Below, piece by piece: positions 7,336 through 16,329 of a stretch of DNA of 64,000 nucleotides. Position 1 is the first letter of the stretch. Each line of letters begins with the position of its first letter. Position numbers and translations under genes: made by a program. A model generated the notes under the pieces. It was not told the origin of the DNA, did not search any database, and saw only the letters and a list, made by a program, of their open reading frames with translations. Location: positions 1 through 64,000 of the forward strand of contig DEZK01000012.1 in NCBI GenBank assembly GCA_002365175.1, in the 5' to 3' direction. Origin of the DNA: Raskinella chloraquaticus (SeqCode). Lineage in GTDB: Bacteria; Pseudomonadota; Alphaproteobacteria; Rhizobiales; UBA4765.

Positions 7336-9417
7336 TCACCCTTCTGTGATGGTGATGTCGATGCAGCCGTCAGCGAGCGCGGTCGCGAAACGGCTTGCCG
7401 GTATGATGATGGTCGTTTCATCCTCGGTGATGACCGCCGGCCCGGCGATGCGATGACCGGCAGCAAAAGCCGCACGGGAAAACACGCCTGCAGGGCCTGA
7501 CCGGCCAAGCGCAGCATCAAACAGCGTGCGCTCATCGCTGCGCGCTGGCGCCCCGCCTGCCCGCACCGCCTCGACCCTGGTGATGCCAGGTGAGGGCGTG
7601 GCGGCGTTGACCGACCACACCGTGATCTCGACATCCATGCCGGCAACGGTACGCCCGAACAGATTCGCATAATCAGCCGTGAAGCGGGCAAGGAACGTCG
7701 CAGCATCTGCCGCCTTGACGTCATCTGGCGTCAGCGTGACCGGTATCTCCCAGCCCTGGCCGGCATAGCGCATATAGACCTTGAATTCAGCCGCGATCCG
7801 GGCGGTTGGCGCGCATAGGCGCACGAAGCGGGTAGCCTCGCTCTCCATCTCGGCAAAGAGCCGGCGGACCATGCCGGCATCGAACGCCGAGAGTTTCATG
7901 TAGGCGGTGCGGTTTGCTTCAAAGCTGAACGGCGCCCGCAAAAAGCCGATCGCCGATCCAACGCCAGCCCCTGGCGGGACGAGGCAGCGCGAGACGCCGA
8001 TTTTCTCGCACAGCCGCGCCGCATGGAGCGGGGCCGCCCCGCCAAAAGCGATCATGGTGTACTGGCTCAGATCCTCGCCATTTTCCACCGCGTGGACGCG
8101 GGCGGCATTCGCCATGTTTTCATCCACCACTTCAGCAAGGCCGAAGGCAGCCTCCATTGTCGTGAGGGCAAGAGGCTCCCCCAGCACGCTGTCAAGGGCG
8201 CGCGCTGCCTGCTCGGGGTGAAGCGTCATCGTCCCGCCGGCGAAATGCGCCGCCTCGAGCTTGCCGAGGAGGAGATCGGCATCAGTCACCGCAGGCCGCG
8301 TGCCGCCGCGCCCGTAACAGGCTGGCCCGGGCTCGGAGCCGGCACTTTCCGGCCCGACGCGGATCTGCTTCAGCCCGTCGATATGGGCAAGCGATCCGCC
8401 GCCGGCGCCAATCTCCACCATGTCGATCACCGGGATCGAGATCGGCATGCCCGACCCCTTCTTGAAGCGGTAGGTGCGTGCCACCTCGAAGACCCGTGCC
8501 GTCTTCGGCGTCTGGTTCTTGATGAGGCAGATTTTCGCCGTCGTGCCGCCCATGTCGAAGGAGAGCACCTTGTCGAGGCCATGGCGCGCGGCGATATCAG
8601 CAGCAAACACAGCGCCGCCCGCCGGCCCGGATTCAACGAGGCGCACCGGGAATGCGGCCGCCGTCGCGATATCGATGATGCCACCACCCGAATGCATGAG
8701 AAACACCGGACAATCCGCGCCCTCCGCCCGCAAACGACCGGCGAGCCGCTCAAGATAGGACGCCATCAACGGTTTGATATAGGCGTTGGCAATCGTCGTG
8801 TTGAAGCGCTCATATTCGCGCATCTGGGGCGATACCTGCGATGACAGCGACACCATGACGCCGGGCAGGCGGGCGGCGAGAACTTCATGGATGAGCCGCT
8901 CATGGCTGTCATTCACATAGGCGTGCAGCAGGCCAACGGCGATGCTCTGGTAGCGCGCCGCGCGCAAGGTGTCGGCAAGGGCCTCGACTTCGGCGCGCGC
9001 AAGGGAAATCAGCACCTGGCCGCGCGCATCCATGCGCTCGTTCACCACATAGCGACGGTTGCGCGCCAGCAGCGGCTCGGGAAGGGTGAGGTTGAGGTCA
9101 TATTGCTCGAAGCGGCTTTCGGTCCGCATCTCGATCACATCGCGGAACCCTTTGGTGGTGATGAGGGCCGTCCGCGCGCCGCGCCGCTCGATCAGCGCAT
9201 TGGTCGCCAGCGTCGTGCCGTGGATGATCTGGCCAATCGATGAGGGCGTGAGGCCGGCCTTGGCGCAGACCATATGCATGCCGGCGATCATCGCCTCCTC
9301 GGGGGCTGCATAGGTGGTGAGCACCTTCGCCGAATAGCGCGCCGTGCCGATCTCCAGGACGACATCGGTAAACGTACCGCCGATATCAACGCCGAGCCGC
9401 GCCGTTTTATCCGTCAT
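7336..9417 (-). CDS. hyuA: HyuA, hydantoinase A/oxoprolinase family subunit
   Basis: The 693-residue protein opens with LGVDIGGTFTDVVLE, the actin-like ATP-binding fold of the HydA/oxoprolinase N-terminal domain, followed by HGTTLATNALIERRGARTAL. A second phosphate loop appears as LSFDMGGTTAKI. It is the ATP-using partner of HyuB in opening cyclic amides in the cytoplasm. ATG 9417 sits six bases after AGGAG; an adjacent GTG at 9420 is too close to it. hyuA and hyuB form a two-gene operon with a 4-base gap, divergent from the next gene. No dedicated regulator or transporter lies beside it. Confidence 0.9.
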   Translation of the reverse strand: MTDKTARLGVDIGGTFTDVVLEIGTARYSAKVLTTYAAPEEAMIAGMHMVCAKAGLTPSSIGQIIHGTTLATNALIERRGARTALITTKGFRDVIEMRTESRFEQYDLNLTLPEPLLARNRRYVVNERMDARGQVLISLARAEVEALADTLRAARYQSIAVGLLHAYVNDSHERLIHEVLAARLPGVMVSLSSQVSPQMREYERFNTTIANAYIKPLMASYLERLAGRLRAEGADCPVFLMHSGGGIIDIATAAAFPVRLVESGPAGGAVFAADIAARHGLDKVLSFDMGGTTAKICLIKNQTPKTARVFEVARTYRFKKGSGMPISIPVIDMVEIGAGGGSLAHIDGLKQIRVGPESAGSEPGPACYGRGGTRPAVTDADLLLGKLEAAHFAGGTMTLHPEQAARALDSVLGEPLALTTMEAAFGLAEVVDENMANAARVHAVENGEDLSQYTMIAFGGAAPLHAARLCEKIGVSRCLVPPGAGVGSAIGFLRAPFSFEANRTAYMKLSAFDAGMVRRLFAEMESEATRFVRLCAPTARIAAEFKVYMRYAGQGWEIPVTLTPDDVKAADAATFLARFTADYANLFGRTVAGMDVEITVWSVNAATPSPGITRVEAVRAGGAPARSDERTLFDAALGRSGPAGVFSRAAFAAGHRIAGPAVITEDETTIIIPASRFATALADGCIDITITEG

Positions 9418-9555
9418 CACCCGCTCCTGCCGCCTGGCGCCCGAACCTAACTATAGCAGCGCCGGTTCTGAAGCGGTAATTTGCGCGATCGCGCGCCAGC
9501 GGTGGAGTCGACCTGCCGGCAATCTGCGCTAGGCTGGTGGCTTGAGGAGCGCATC

Positions 9556-10758
9556 ATGAGTAATCCCCCGCCAGCCAAACGCGCCCGGCGCCAGGCCAAT
9601 GACAACCCATGGTATGTGCTGGCGACGCTCCATGGCGAGCAGCCGAGGGGAGCGAAGCCCTTGGATAGTAACCTTCACATCAGAAACCGCCGGACATGGA
9701 ACCGTTTCATGGCCGGGTTGATCGATGACGATGAGCGACAGAGGCTGGCAGGTCTCAAGGATGGCGAGGGCAAGCCCCGCTTTTCGCCTGAGGAATTAAA
9801 GCCCTACAGCGACAAGGAAAAGGCCGGTCTTCTCTTGACGTTCAATGCTCGCCGCAACAAGGCACTTCCTGAAGGCCCTATCGACTTCCGCAATACGGAT
9901 TTTCTGTGTATTTTTAGCGCCGCAGGCTTCCTGTTTTCCGACACGGTCAGTTTCAACGGTGCCATTTTTTCTAACTGGGCCACTTTCGAGGGCGCCATTT
10001 TTTCTGGCGCGGCCGATTTCGTAGGCGTCACCTTTTCTCACTTTTCTCTTTTCTTCGGCGCCACCTTTTCTGACTCGGGCGATTTCGACGGCGTCACCTT
10101 TTCTGACGCGGCCAATTTCGCCGGCGTCATTTTTTCTAGCCAGGCTCATTTCATCAACACCTCATTCACAGGCAGGACAAGCTTCGCAGACTGCAAGTTC
10201 AAAACCGACCCGCCCGATCTGCGCGGTGCTGATCTCCATGAGGCGAGCGAATGGCATGGCGTCACCTGGCCGCCGATCCCTGAGAACACAGAACAAGCGC
10301 AAGCGCATCTCTACGCTTATGAACATCTGAAGAAGGAGATGGAGCGCCTGAAAAAGCATGAGGACGAGCATGTCTTTTTTACCAGGGAACTCCGATGCCG
10401 CGAGGTGATTGCCGGCTTTCCGCGCCATCTCGTCTCGCGCCTTTATGGCGGACTGAGCGCCTATGGCTGGTCGATCCTGCGCCCGCTTCAGGCCATGCTG
10501 GCCCTGTGGGCGGCGGGGCTGATGGTGCTGTGGCCGCTCGGCGGGCCGGATTACAGCGCGCTTGCCCAGCACACCGCCATGGGGCTCAGCTTCGCCAATC
10601 TCTTTGCGCTGCTGCCGCTGCGCAAGGAGGTGTTCGCCACGACGCTTGAGACCCTGTCGCCGCTGGCGCATGTGGTCAGCGCCGGCCAGATGCTCGCCGG
10701 CATCGTCCTCCTTTTCCTGCTGGGTCTGGCGCTGCGCAATCGCTTCCGCATGAAATAG
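9556..10758 (+). CDS. Membrane protein with undecapeptide (pentapeptide-like) repeats
   Basis: This 400-residue protein has three parts. A charged N-terminal region comes first. Six 11-residue units follow at about residues 135-200, of the form G-[AV]-[IT]-F-S-x-x-[AS]-x-F-x, giving phenylalanines alternately 6 and 5 apart. The C-terminal domain has two predicted membrane helices, at about 306-330 and 377-395, and ends LLFLLGLALRNRFRMK. That ending recurs in alphaproteobacterial pentapeptide-repeat proteins. A coiled segment rich in E and K lies before the membrane part. The ATG follows GAGGAG. The repeats probably form a right-handed beta-helix in the cytoplasm. The function is unknown. Confidence 0.75.
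   Translation: MSNPPPAKRARRQANDNPWYVLATLHGEQPRGAKPLDSNLHIRNRRTWNRFMAGLIDDDERQRLAGLKDGEGKPRFSPEELKPYSDKEKAGLLLTFNARRNKALPEGPIDFRNTDFLCIFSAAGFLFSDTVSFNGAIFSNWATFEGAIFSGAADFVGVTFSHFSLFFGATFSDSGDFDGVTFSDAANFAGVIFSSQAHFINTSFTGRTSFADCKFKTDPPDLRGADLHEASEWHGVTWPPIPENTEQAQAHLYAYEHLKKEMERLKKHEDEHVFFTRELRCREVIAGFPRHLVSRLYGGLSAYGWSILRPLQAMLALWAAGLMVLWPLGGPDYSALAQHTAMGLSFANLFALLPLRKEVFATTLETLSPLAHVVSAGQMLAGIVLLFLLGLALRNRFRMK
9958..10155 (+). repeat. Six tandem 33-bp units inside the pentapeptide-like gene
   Basis: Units start at 9958, 9991, 10024, 10057, 10090 and 10123. Each begins GGYGYC-AYYTTTTCT, so conservation is seen at nucleotide as well as protein level. That suggests fairly recent duplication. 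A degenerate unit precedes and another follows. Confidence 0.8.
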
Positions 10759-10841
10759 GCGGCGCGGCCGCGCCGATCATCGCCGGCGATTGACAACATA
10801 AAACGCCGCGCCGCAGGGTGCGCTCAACCGGAGGCTCAACC

Positions 10842-12338
10842 ATGACCGCCTATGTCGGCGCCATCGATCAGGGGACGACCAGCACCCGCTTCATGGTTTT
10901 CGACCGCAGCGGGCGGGTCATCGCCAGCGCCCGGAAGGAGCACCGGCAGATCTATCCGCAGCCGAGCCAGGTCGAACATGACGCAGAGGAAATCTGGCGC
11001 AACACGAAAACGCTCATCGCCGCTGCCCTGCGCAAATCTGGCCTGAAAGCGCGCGATCTTGCCGCCATCGGCATCACCAATCAGCGCGAGACGACGATGC
11101 TGTGGGACCGCCGCACCGGCCAGCCGCTGCACAATGCGCTGGTGTGGCAGGATACGCGCACCGATCAGCTGGTGGGGGCACTCGCGGCTGAGGGCGGCAA
11201 GGACCGGTTGCGGAAAAAGACCGGCCTGCCGCTTGCCACCTATTTCTCCGGCCTGAAGCTGCGCTGGCTGCTGGACCATATCCCCGGCGCGCGGGCGCGG
11301 GCGCAAGCAGGCGATATCCTCTTTGGCACCATCGACAGCTGGCTTGCGTGGAACCTGACAGGCGGCGTTGCGGGCGGGCGCCACATCACGGACGTGACGA
11401 ATGCCTCGCGCACCCAGATGATGAACCTGCATACGCTCGCCTGGGATGAAGATATCCTCACCCTCTTCGACATTCCGCGCGCCTGCCTGCCGGTCATCGT
11501 GTCATCAAGCGCTCTCCACGGCGAATGCGCGGGGGCGCTTGCCGGGGTCCCGCTTGCCGGCATGCTGGGTGATCAGCAGGCCGCCCTCTTCGGCCAGGCC
11601 TGCCTTGCGCCCGGCACCACCAAGAACACCTATGGCACTGGCTGCTTCCTGCTGATGAACACAGGCGAGGCGCCCTCTGTTTCCAGGCACGGCCTGTTGA
11701 CGACGCTGGCCTACAAGATCGGCGAGGCGCCGGCCATTTACGCGCTGGAAGGCGCGGTCGCCATCGCCGGCGCGCTCGTGCAATGGCTGCGCGATAATCT
11801 GAAACTCATCCATCGCTCCGCCGATATCGAGGCGCTCGCCGCCTCTGTTGCCGATAATGGCGATGTCTATGTCGTTCCGGCCTTTTCCGGGCTTTATGCG
11901 CCGCATTGGCAGGACAGCGCGCGCGGCATTATCTGCGGGCTGACGCGCTATGCGACGAGCGCGCACATCGCCCGCGCGGCTCTGGAGGCAACCGCCTATC
12001 AGACGCGCGAGGTGATCGACGCCATGGCCGCCGATTCGCGCGTCGCCATCAGTGAGTTGCGGGTGGATGGCGGCATGGCGGTGAACGGTCTGCTGATGCA
12101 GTTCCAGGCCGATATCCTGAACGTGCCGGTGGTGCGCCCGCACATCATCGAGACGACGGCGCTCGGCGCTGCCTATGCAGCCGGGCTTGCGGTCGGCTAC
12201 TGGCACTCAGGCGATGACATCATCACCAATTGGGGCGTTGGCAAGCGCTTTGACCCGCAGATGGAACCAGCTCGGCGCGATCACCTGCAGCGGCGCTGGA
12301 CGAAGGCTGTCCAGCGCTCGCTTGACTGGGTTGACTGA
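10842..12338 (+). CDS. glpK: Glycerol kinase
   Basis: The 498-residue product starts MTAYVGAIDQGTTSTRFMVF and carries IGITNQRETTMLWDRRTGQP, YGTGCFLLMNTG and LRVDGGMAVNGLLMQFQADI, all classical FGGY-family glycerol kinase motifs. It phosphorylates glycerol with ATP to sn-glycerol-3-phosphate in the cytoplasm. GGAG about 8 bases before the ATG supports the start. No glpD, glpF or glycerol transporter gene is adjacent. Its stop lies in a hairpin shared with the convergent next gene. Confidence 0.95.
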   Translation: MTAYVGAIDQGTTSTRFMVFDRSGRVIASARKEHRQIYPQPSQVEHDAEEIWRNTKTLIAAALRKSGLKARDLAAIGITNQRETTMLWDRRTGQPLHNALVWQDTRTDQLVGALAAEGGKDRLRKKTGLPLATYFSGLKLRWLLDHIPGARARAQAGDILFGTIDSWLAWNLTGGVAGGRHITDVTNASRTQMMNLHTLAWDEDILTLFDIPRACLPVIVSSSALHGECAGALAGVPLAGMLGDQQAALFGQACLAPGTTKNTYGTGCFLLMNTGEAPSVSRHGLLTTLAYKIGEAPAIYALEGAVAIAGALVQWLRDNLKLIHRSADIEALAASVADNGDVYVVPAFSGLYAPHWQDSARGIICGLTRYATSAHIARAALEATAYQTREVIDAMAADSRVAISELRVDGGMAVNGLLMQFQADILNVPVVRPHIIETTALGAAYAAGLAVGYWHSGDDIITNWGVGKRFDPQMEPARRDHLQRRWTKAVQRSLDWVD

Positions 12339-12354
12339 CCACGTCCGGTGGTCA
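12336..12354. terminator. Shared hairpin between convergent glpK and TadG-like gene
   Basis: TGACCAC and GTGGTCA pair around a GTCCG loop and overlap both stop codons. It could end transcription in both directions, though T-runs are poor. Confidence 0.4.
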
Positions 12355-13713
12355 ATTCGTCAGCCGCACATTGTTGATGTCATTGGCGATCTTCTGGAAG
12401 GCTGCCTGAAGATCGCTCACCGTCGTTGAATCGTAGTAATTGGGCGGCACCGACGCGCAATTGGCAAGAATGGTCTTGATCGTCGTGTCAGTGACGCTGA
12501 AAGCGACCGAATAGACCTCGATACCGGCGCTCTTGACGTTGGCGCAGGTCTTGGTCGTCAGTTCATTGGCAAGCGCCACGTCGCCACCCTCATGGTCAGG
12601 ATAATTCGGCGATTTGGTGTTGGCGCCATCCGTCATCACCACCATGATTTTGCGCGTCTTGCCGTCAAAGGCTGCACCATCGGCAAAGGGCTGGTTGGGC
12701 GACAGGAGACGCCAGCCCCACAGGACGCCCGGGGCGATATAGGTGTTGCCATTGGCGACCAGACCATCAATCTTCGTCTTCAGCGCGTTGCGGTCGTTCG
12801 TCAGGCGCTGCAAGGGGGCGCTGCAGCCAACGTTGAGGATGGCGGGAACGGGATTGGCGGCGGTGACGGTATCGCCGAGATCAAGCGGCGAGGCGCGCGA
12901 TCCGACGCAGCCATTCCATGTAAAATTGGCGGTGACAGGCCCGCATTGCTGCACGGCTGCGCCCAGGGTGACGTCATAATCAGTCCACGTGCAGGTGTAG
13001 GGCTGCCCGTCATTATAGCAGGTTCCCGAGCGCGGCCGCGGATTGGTGTAGGTGGCGGAAGGATAGGTATCCCAGCACTGGTTGGAGGTCGTCGAGTAAT
13101 CGCTTGCCCCGTAGACCCAGGAAGCGGTGCGATATTGCGTGCCGATATTGACGTAATCGGTGAAGGGAACGATGCCGATTTTTAGCGAGTTGGCGGCGTT
13201 TGGCGACGAAAACAGCGTGGTGACGAAATCATTGGCGGCTTGCTGCAGGCCGCTGATCTTGCTGCCGGCCATTGATCCGGTCGTGTCGAGGACAAGGATC
13301 ACCTCAGCGTTGCCGGTTCCGTAGACAGCCGTCGAGGTGATCCGGATCGGCAGCGACGAAATGCCCATAACGCCCAGCAGGGTGGTCGGGACGTCACCGG
13401 TGAGTGTCGCCGTGATGCGGTTATCAGTCTTGGCGATCGTAATCGTCGGGGTGATGCCGTTGGGGATGCTGCGATCGACGTGGGCGTGTACAACCGTGTC
13501 AGCATTGGCGGTATAAAAAGACAGGGCCGCCGCCAGAACGCCTGAATCAACCGCCGCCTGCAATTTGGAGCGGATGCGAGCGGTTGTGCTGTAGTCAACG
13601 GCGGCGCCGGCAAGACCGATCAGCACTGTTGTAACAAGCCCGAAGGTCATGACGACATTGCCGCCGCTTTCACCCGCAAAACGTCGAATGAACGAGCCTA
13701 ATGACATTTTCAT
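12352..13713 (-). CDS. TadG-like pilus assembly protein with von Willebrand A domain
   Basis: The 453-residue protein begins with a Tad-type N-terminal segment: FAGESGGNVVMTFGLVTTVL is a prepilin-like membrane helix, followed by GAAVDYS. The von Willebrand factor A domain starts at EVILVLDTTGSM, where D143, T145 and S147 form a MIDAS-like metal site, and VVMTDGANTK supplies another ligand region. Many cysteines lie in an insert at about 200-290. TadG proteins are anchored in the inner membrane and serve Flp pilus biogenesis. No tad/cpa cluster is in the window, so this may be a stand-alone paralogue. The ATG follows AGGGGATCACGC. Confidence 0.85.
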   Translation of the reverse strand: MKMSLGSFIRRFAGESGGNVVMTFGLVTTVLIGLAGAAVDYSTTARIRSKLQAAVDSGVLAAALSFYTANADTVVHAHVDRSIPNGITPTITIAKTDNRITATLTGDVPTTLLGVMGISSLPIRITSTAVYGTGNAEVILVLDTTGSMAGSKISGLQQAANDFVTTLFSSPNAANSLKIGIVPFTDYVNIGTQYRTASWVYGASDYSTTSNQCWDTYPSATYTNPRPRSGTCYNDGQPYTCTWTDYDVTLGAAVQQCGPVTANFTWNGCVGSRASPLDLGDTVTAANPVPAILNVGCSAPLQRLTNDRNALKTKIDGLVANGNTYIAPGVLWGWRLLSPNQPFADGAAFDGKTRKIMVVMTDGANTKSPNYPDHEGGDVALANELTTKTCANVKSAGIEVYSVAFSVTDTTIKTILANCASVPPNYYDSTTVSDLQAAFQKIANDINNVRLTN

Positions 13714-13823
13714 GCGTGATCCCCTGCACCGTTTCGGGGATAGCGCAGATAAATTTCCTCTCCGTGAAGTGCACGATTCAATTTTTAGCAAATGCGTATA
13801 AATGTCGAAGAGCGCGCCGCAAA

Positions 13824-13851
13824 GGGCCGCTGGAGCTGACCCCGGCGGCCC
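13824..13851 (-). terminator. Possible katA terminator hairpin
   Basis: GGGCCGC and GCGGCCC pair around a 14-base loop, 25 bases beyond the katA stop on the minus strand. A short TTT follows the stem in the direction of transcription. Confidence 0.4.
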
Positions 13852-13875
13852 TCTGGTCATCGACCCTGCTAAGCG

Positions 13876-15327
13876 TTATTCAGCTGCCGCCTGGACGCTA
13901 GCCCCCGCACGCTTGGCAACGCCAGCGCCGTAGGCCGGATCGACCTTGGTAAAATGCGCCACCTGGCGGGCGATGATCTCGGCGGGCACGCCTTGCATCG
14001 CTGCGGCGATGTTGTCGAAGAGCGCTTCCTGCTGCGCCTTGCTCATGAGACGGAAGAGCGCGCGCGGCTGGCTGTAATCATCGTTTCCATCGCGATGGTT
14101 CCAGCGGTCGATGGCGCCCTCGTTCTTCAGCGGCGGTTCGCCAACGGACTTGTCCTCGACGGGCCCTGCAAACGAGTTGGGCTCGTAATAGGCGTTCCCG
14201 CGCTCGGGCACGCTCGCCAGCATCGAGCCATCAGCATGGTAATGGTCGACCTTGTTGCGCGGAGCGTTCACCGGCAGGCTCTCATAATGCGTGCCGACGC
14301 GGTAGCGATGGGCATCCGCATAGGCGAAGATGCGCGCCTGAAGCATTTTGTCGGGAGAAAAGCCAATGCCCGGCACAATGTTTGAAGGCGAGAAGGATGA
14401 TTGCTCCACTTCGGCGAAATAATGCTTCGGGTTGCGGTTGAGTTCGAGCACGCCGACATCGATCAGCGGAAACTCACCATGCGGCCATACCTTGGTGAGA
14501 TCGAAGGGGTTGTAGGACGTCTTCTCCGCCTGCTCTTCGCTCATGATCTGGACGCAGACTTTCCAGCGCGGGAAATCTCCCTTTTCGATCGCCTCGTAAA
14601 GATCGCGCTGGGCGCTCTCGCGATCATTGGCGATCACCGCATTGCCTTCAGCATTGGTCCAGTTCTTGATGCCCTGCTGGGTCTTGAAGTGAAATTTGAC
14701 CCAATGGCGTTCATTGGCGGCGTTGATGAAGGAATAGGTATGCGACCCGTAGCCGTTCACATGGCGATAGCCCTGCGGCAGCCCGCGATCGGAAAACAGG
14801 ATCGTCACCTGGTGGAGCGATTCAGGCGACAGCGACCAGAAATCCCACATCGCGGTCGGCGAGCGCATATTGGTGGTGGGATGGCGCTTCTGGGTGCGGA
14901 TGAAGTCGGGGAATTTCAAGGGATCGCGGACGAAGAACACGGGCGTGTTGTTGCCAACAAGATCCCAATTACCCTCCTCGGTGTAGAATTTCAGCGCAAA
15001 GCCACGGACATCGCGCTCGGCATCTGCCGCGCCGCGCTCGCCCGCCACCGTTGAGAAACGCAGCAACGTGTCGGTTTTCTTGCCGATTTCGGAGAAAATC
15101 TTTGCTTTCGTGTACTTGCTGATGTCGTGGGTGATGGTGAGTGTACCGAAGGCCGCCGAACCCTTGGCGTGAACGACGCGCTCGGGGATACGCTCACGGT
15201 TCTGGTGCGCCAGCTTTTCCAGCAGCTGGTAGTCCTGCATCAGCACCGGACCACGCGGACCGGCGGTCTGTGAATTCTGGTTGTCGGCTACCGGCGCACC
15301 CGCCGTCGTCGTCAGTGTGCGTTTCAT
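13876..15327 (-). CDS. katA: Catalase, monofunctional haem type
   Basis: The 483-residue small-subunit catalase has the distal histidine region RVVHAKGSAAFG, the distal asparagine region VGNNTPVFFVRDP and the haem-tyrosine segment ARIFAYADAHRYRVG. It decomposes hydrogen peroxide in the cytoplasm. I choose the second ATG, because GGGAG lies 8 bases before it while the first ATG has no good site. It is divergent from oxyR across 95 bases, the usual arrangement for OxyR-controlled peroxide defence. Confidence 0.95.
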   Translation of the reverse strand: MKRTLTTTAGAPVADNQNSQTAGPRGPVLMQDYQLLEKLAHQNRERIPERVVHAKGSAAFGTLTITHDISKYTKAKIFSEIGKKTDTLLRFSTVAGERGAADAERDVRGFALKFYTEEGNWDLVGNNTPVFFVRDPLKFPDFIRTQKRHPTTNMRSPTAMWDFWSLSPESLHQVTILFSDRGLPQGYRHVNGYGSHTYSFINAANERHWVKFHFKTQQGIKNWTNAEGNAVIANDRESAQRDLYEAIEKGDFPRWKVCVQIMSEEQAEKTSYNPFDLTKVWPHGEFPLIDVGVLELNRNPKHYFAEVEQSSFSPSNIVPGIGFSPDKMLQARIFAYADAHRYRVGTHYESLPVNAPRNKVDHYHADGSMLASVPERGNAYYEPNSFAGPVEDKSVGEPPLKNEGAIDRWNHRDGNDDYSQPRALFRLMSKAQQEALFDNIAAAMQGVPAEIIARQVAHFTKVDPAYGAGVAKRAGASVQAAAE

Positions 15328-15422
15328 GTCGTCGTCTCCCATTTGTTGTCGTTCTCTTTTGACGTGTCGACGTCATAATGTCTAATTGTAATAATCCTCA
15401 TCGTTCATAAGTTTTTCAAATC
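15328..15422. promoter_or_regulatory. Divergent katA-oxyR promoter region
   Basis: This 95-base spacer is AT-rich in its right half. A perfect GACGT-GTCG-ACGTC inverted repeat sits at 15361-15374. By analogy with other OxyR-katA pairs it should hold an OxyR operator, but I cannot align a clear ATAG-N7-CTAT array. Confidence 0.5.
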
Positions 15423-16310
15423 ATGACGCCGACTTTCAAACAGCTAAAATATTTCGCCGCGCTCGCTCACCACCGTCATTTCGGGCGGGCGGCGGATGAA
15501 TGCGCGATCAGCCAGCCAGCGCTCTCCCTGCAGATACAGGAACTGGAAAAGGCCCTGGGCGCATCACTCGTCGAACGAGGCCGTCACATGGTGACGCTGA
15601 CACCTCTTGGCCAGGACGTCGAGGCGCGGGCAAGAACCATTCTGGCAAATGTGCGCGATCTGGTTGATCTGGCACAGCATCATAACGGCCTCCTGACCGG
15701 AGCGTTGCGTCTTGGCGTCATTCCCTCTTTGGCGCCCTACATCCTGCCACGGGCTTTGCCGCTGCTGCGCCGCGACTACCCTGCCCTCGTGCTGCATCTG
15801 CGCGAGGCACAGACACGCTATCTGACGGACGAGCTTCTCGCGGGGCAGCTGGACGCTGTGCTGTTGTCGCGCCCCCTTGCCGATGACAGGGTGGAGATCA
15901 AGGATCTTTTCGATGACCGCCTTTTGCTGGTGACCGCACCTGATGGCGGGGAGGACAAGCCGGCGCAGCTGAGCGACATCAAGGCGGACTCGCTTCTGCT
16001 GCTGGATGAGGGGCATTGCCTGCGTGATCAGGCCCTTGCCTATTGCGGAGCGGATGACGTTTCGCGCCCACGCCCGGGGGTGGCGAGCCTTGCCACCATC
16101 ATTCATATGGTTGCCAATGGCTATGGCTCGACGCTGCTGCCGGAGATCGCCCTTGATACCGAATTGCGCGGCAAGCCGCCGGTGAGGGTACGTTCCTTTG
16201 TCAATCCGCAGCCAAGCCGTCAGGTGGCGCTTGCGTGGCGCGCGACCTCGCCGCGCCGCGGCGATTTTTTATCCCTTGCCGACAGCCTGGTCAAAGCCAT
16301 GAAGCGGTGA
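15423..16310 (+). CDS. oxyR: OxyR, LysR-family peroxide sensor
   Basis: This 295-residue LysR regulator has an N-terminal helix-turn-helix (FGRAADECAISQPALSLQIQ) and an effector domain. The segment DEGHCLRDQALAYC places cysteines at positions 199 and 208, the exact numbering of the redox pair in Escherichia coli OxyR. Oxidation by peroxide forms the disulfide that activates transcription. Its position divergent from katA fits control of the catalase gene. No strong ribosome binding site is visible, but the ATG matches the family start. Confidence 0.93.
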   Translation: MTPTFKQLKYFAALAHHRHFGRAADECAISQPALSLQIQELEKALGASLVERGRHMVTLTPLGQDVEARARTILANVRDLVDLAQHHNGLLTGALRLGVIPSLAPYILPRALPLLRRDYPALVLHLREAQTRYLTDELLAGQLDAVLLSRPLADDRVEIKDLFDDRLLLVTAPDGGEDKPAQLSDIKADSLLLLDEGHCLRDQALAYCGADDVSRPRPGVASLATIIHMVANGYGSTLLPEIALDTELRGKPPVRVRSFVNPQPSRQVALAWRATSPRRGDFLSLADSLVKAMKR

Positions 16311-16329
16311 ACGGCGCCAACGATGCATG

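Noticed and set aside
6330..7349. 339-codon plus-strand open frame opposite hyuB
   Set aside because: hyuB matches its family through its whole length; the antisense frame is H/R/D-rich with no domain, a usual shadow of high-GC coding sequence.
9796..10149. Long minus-strand open frame (117 codons) under the pentapeptide-like gene
   Set aside because: Its repetitive basic product simply mirrors the 33-base repeats of the plus-strand gene, which has a ribosome binding site and recognisable domains.
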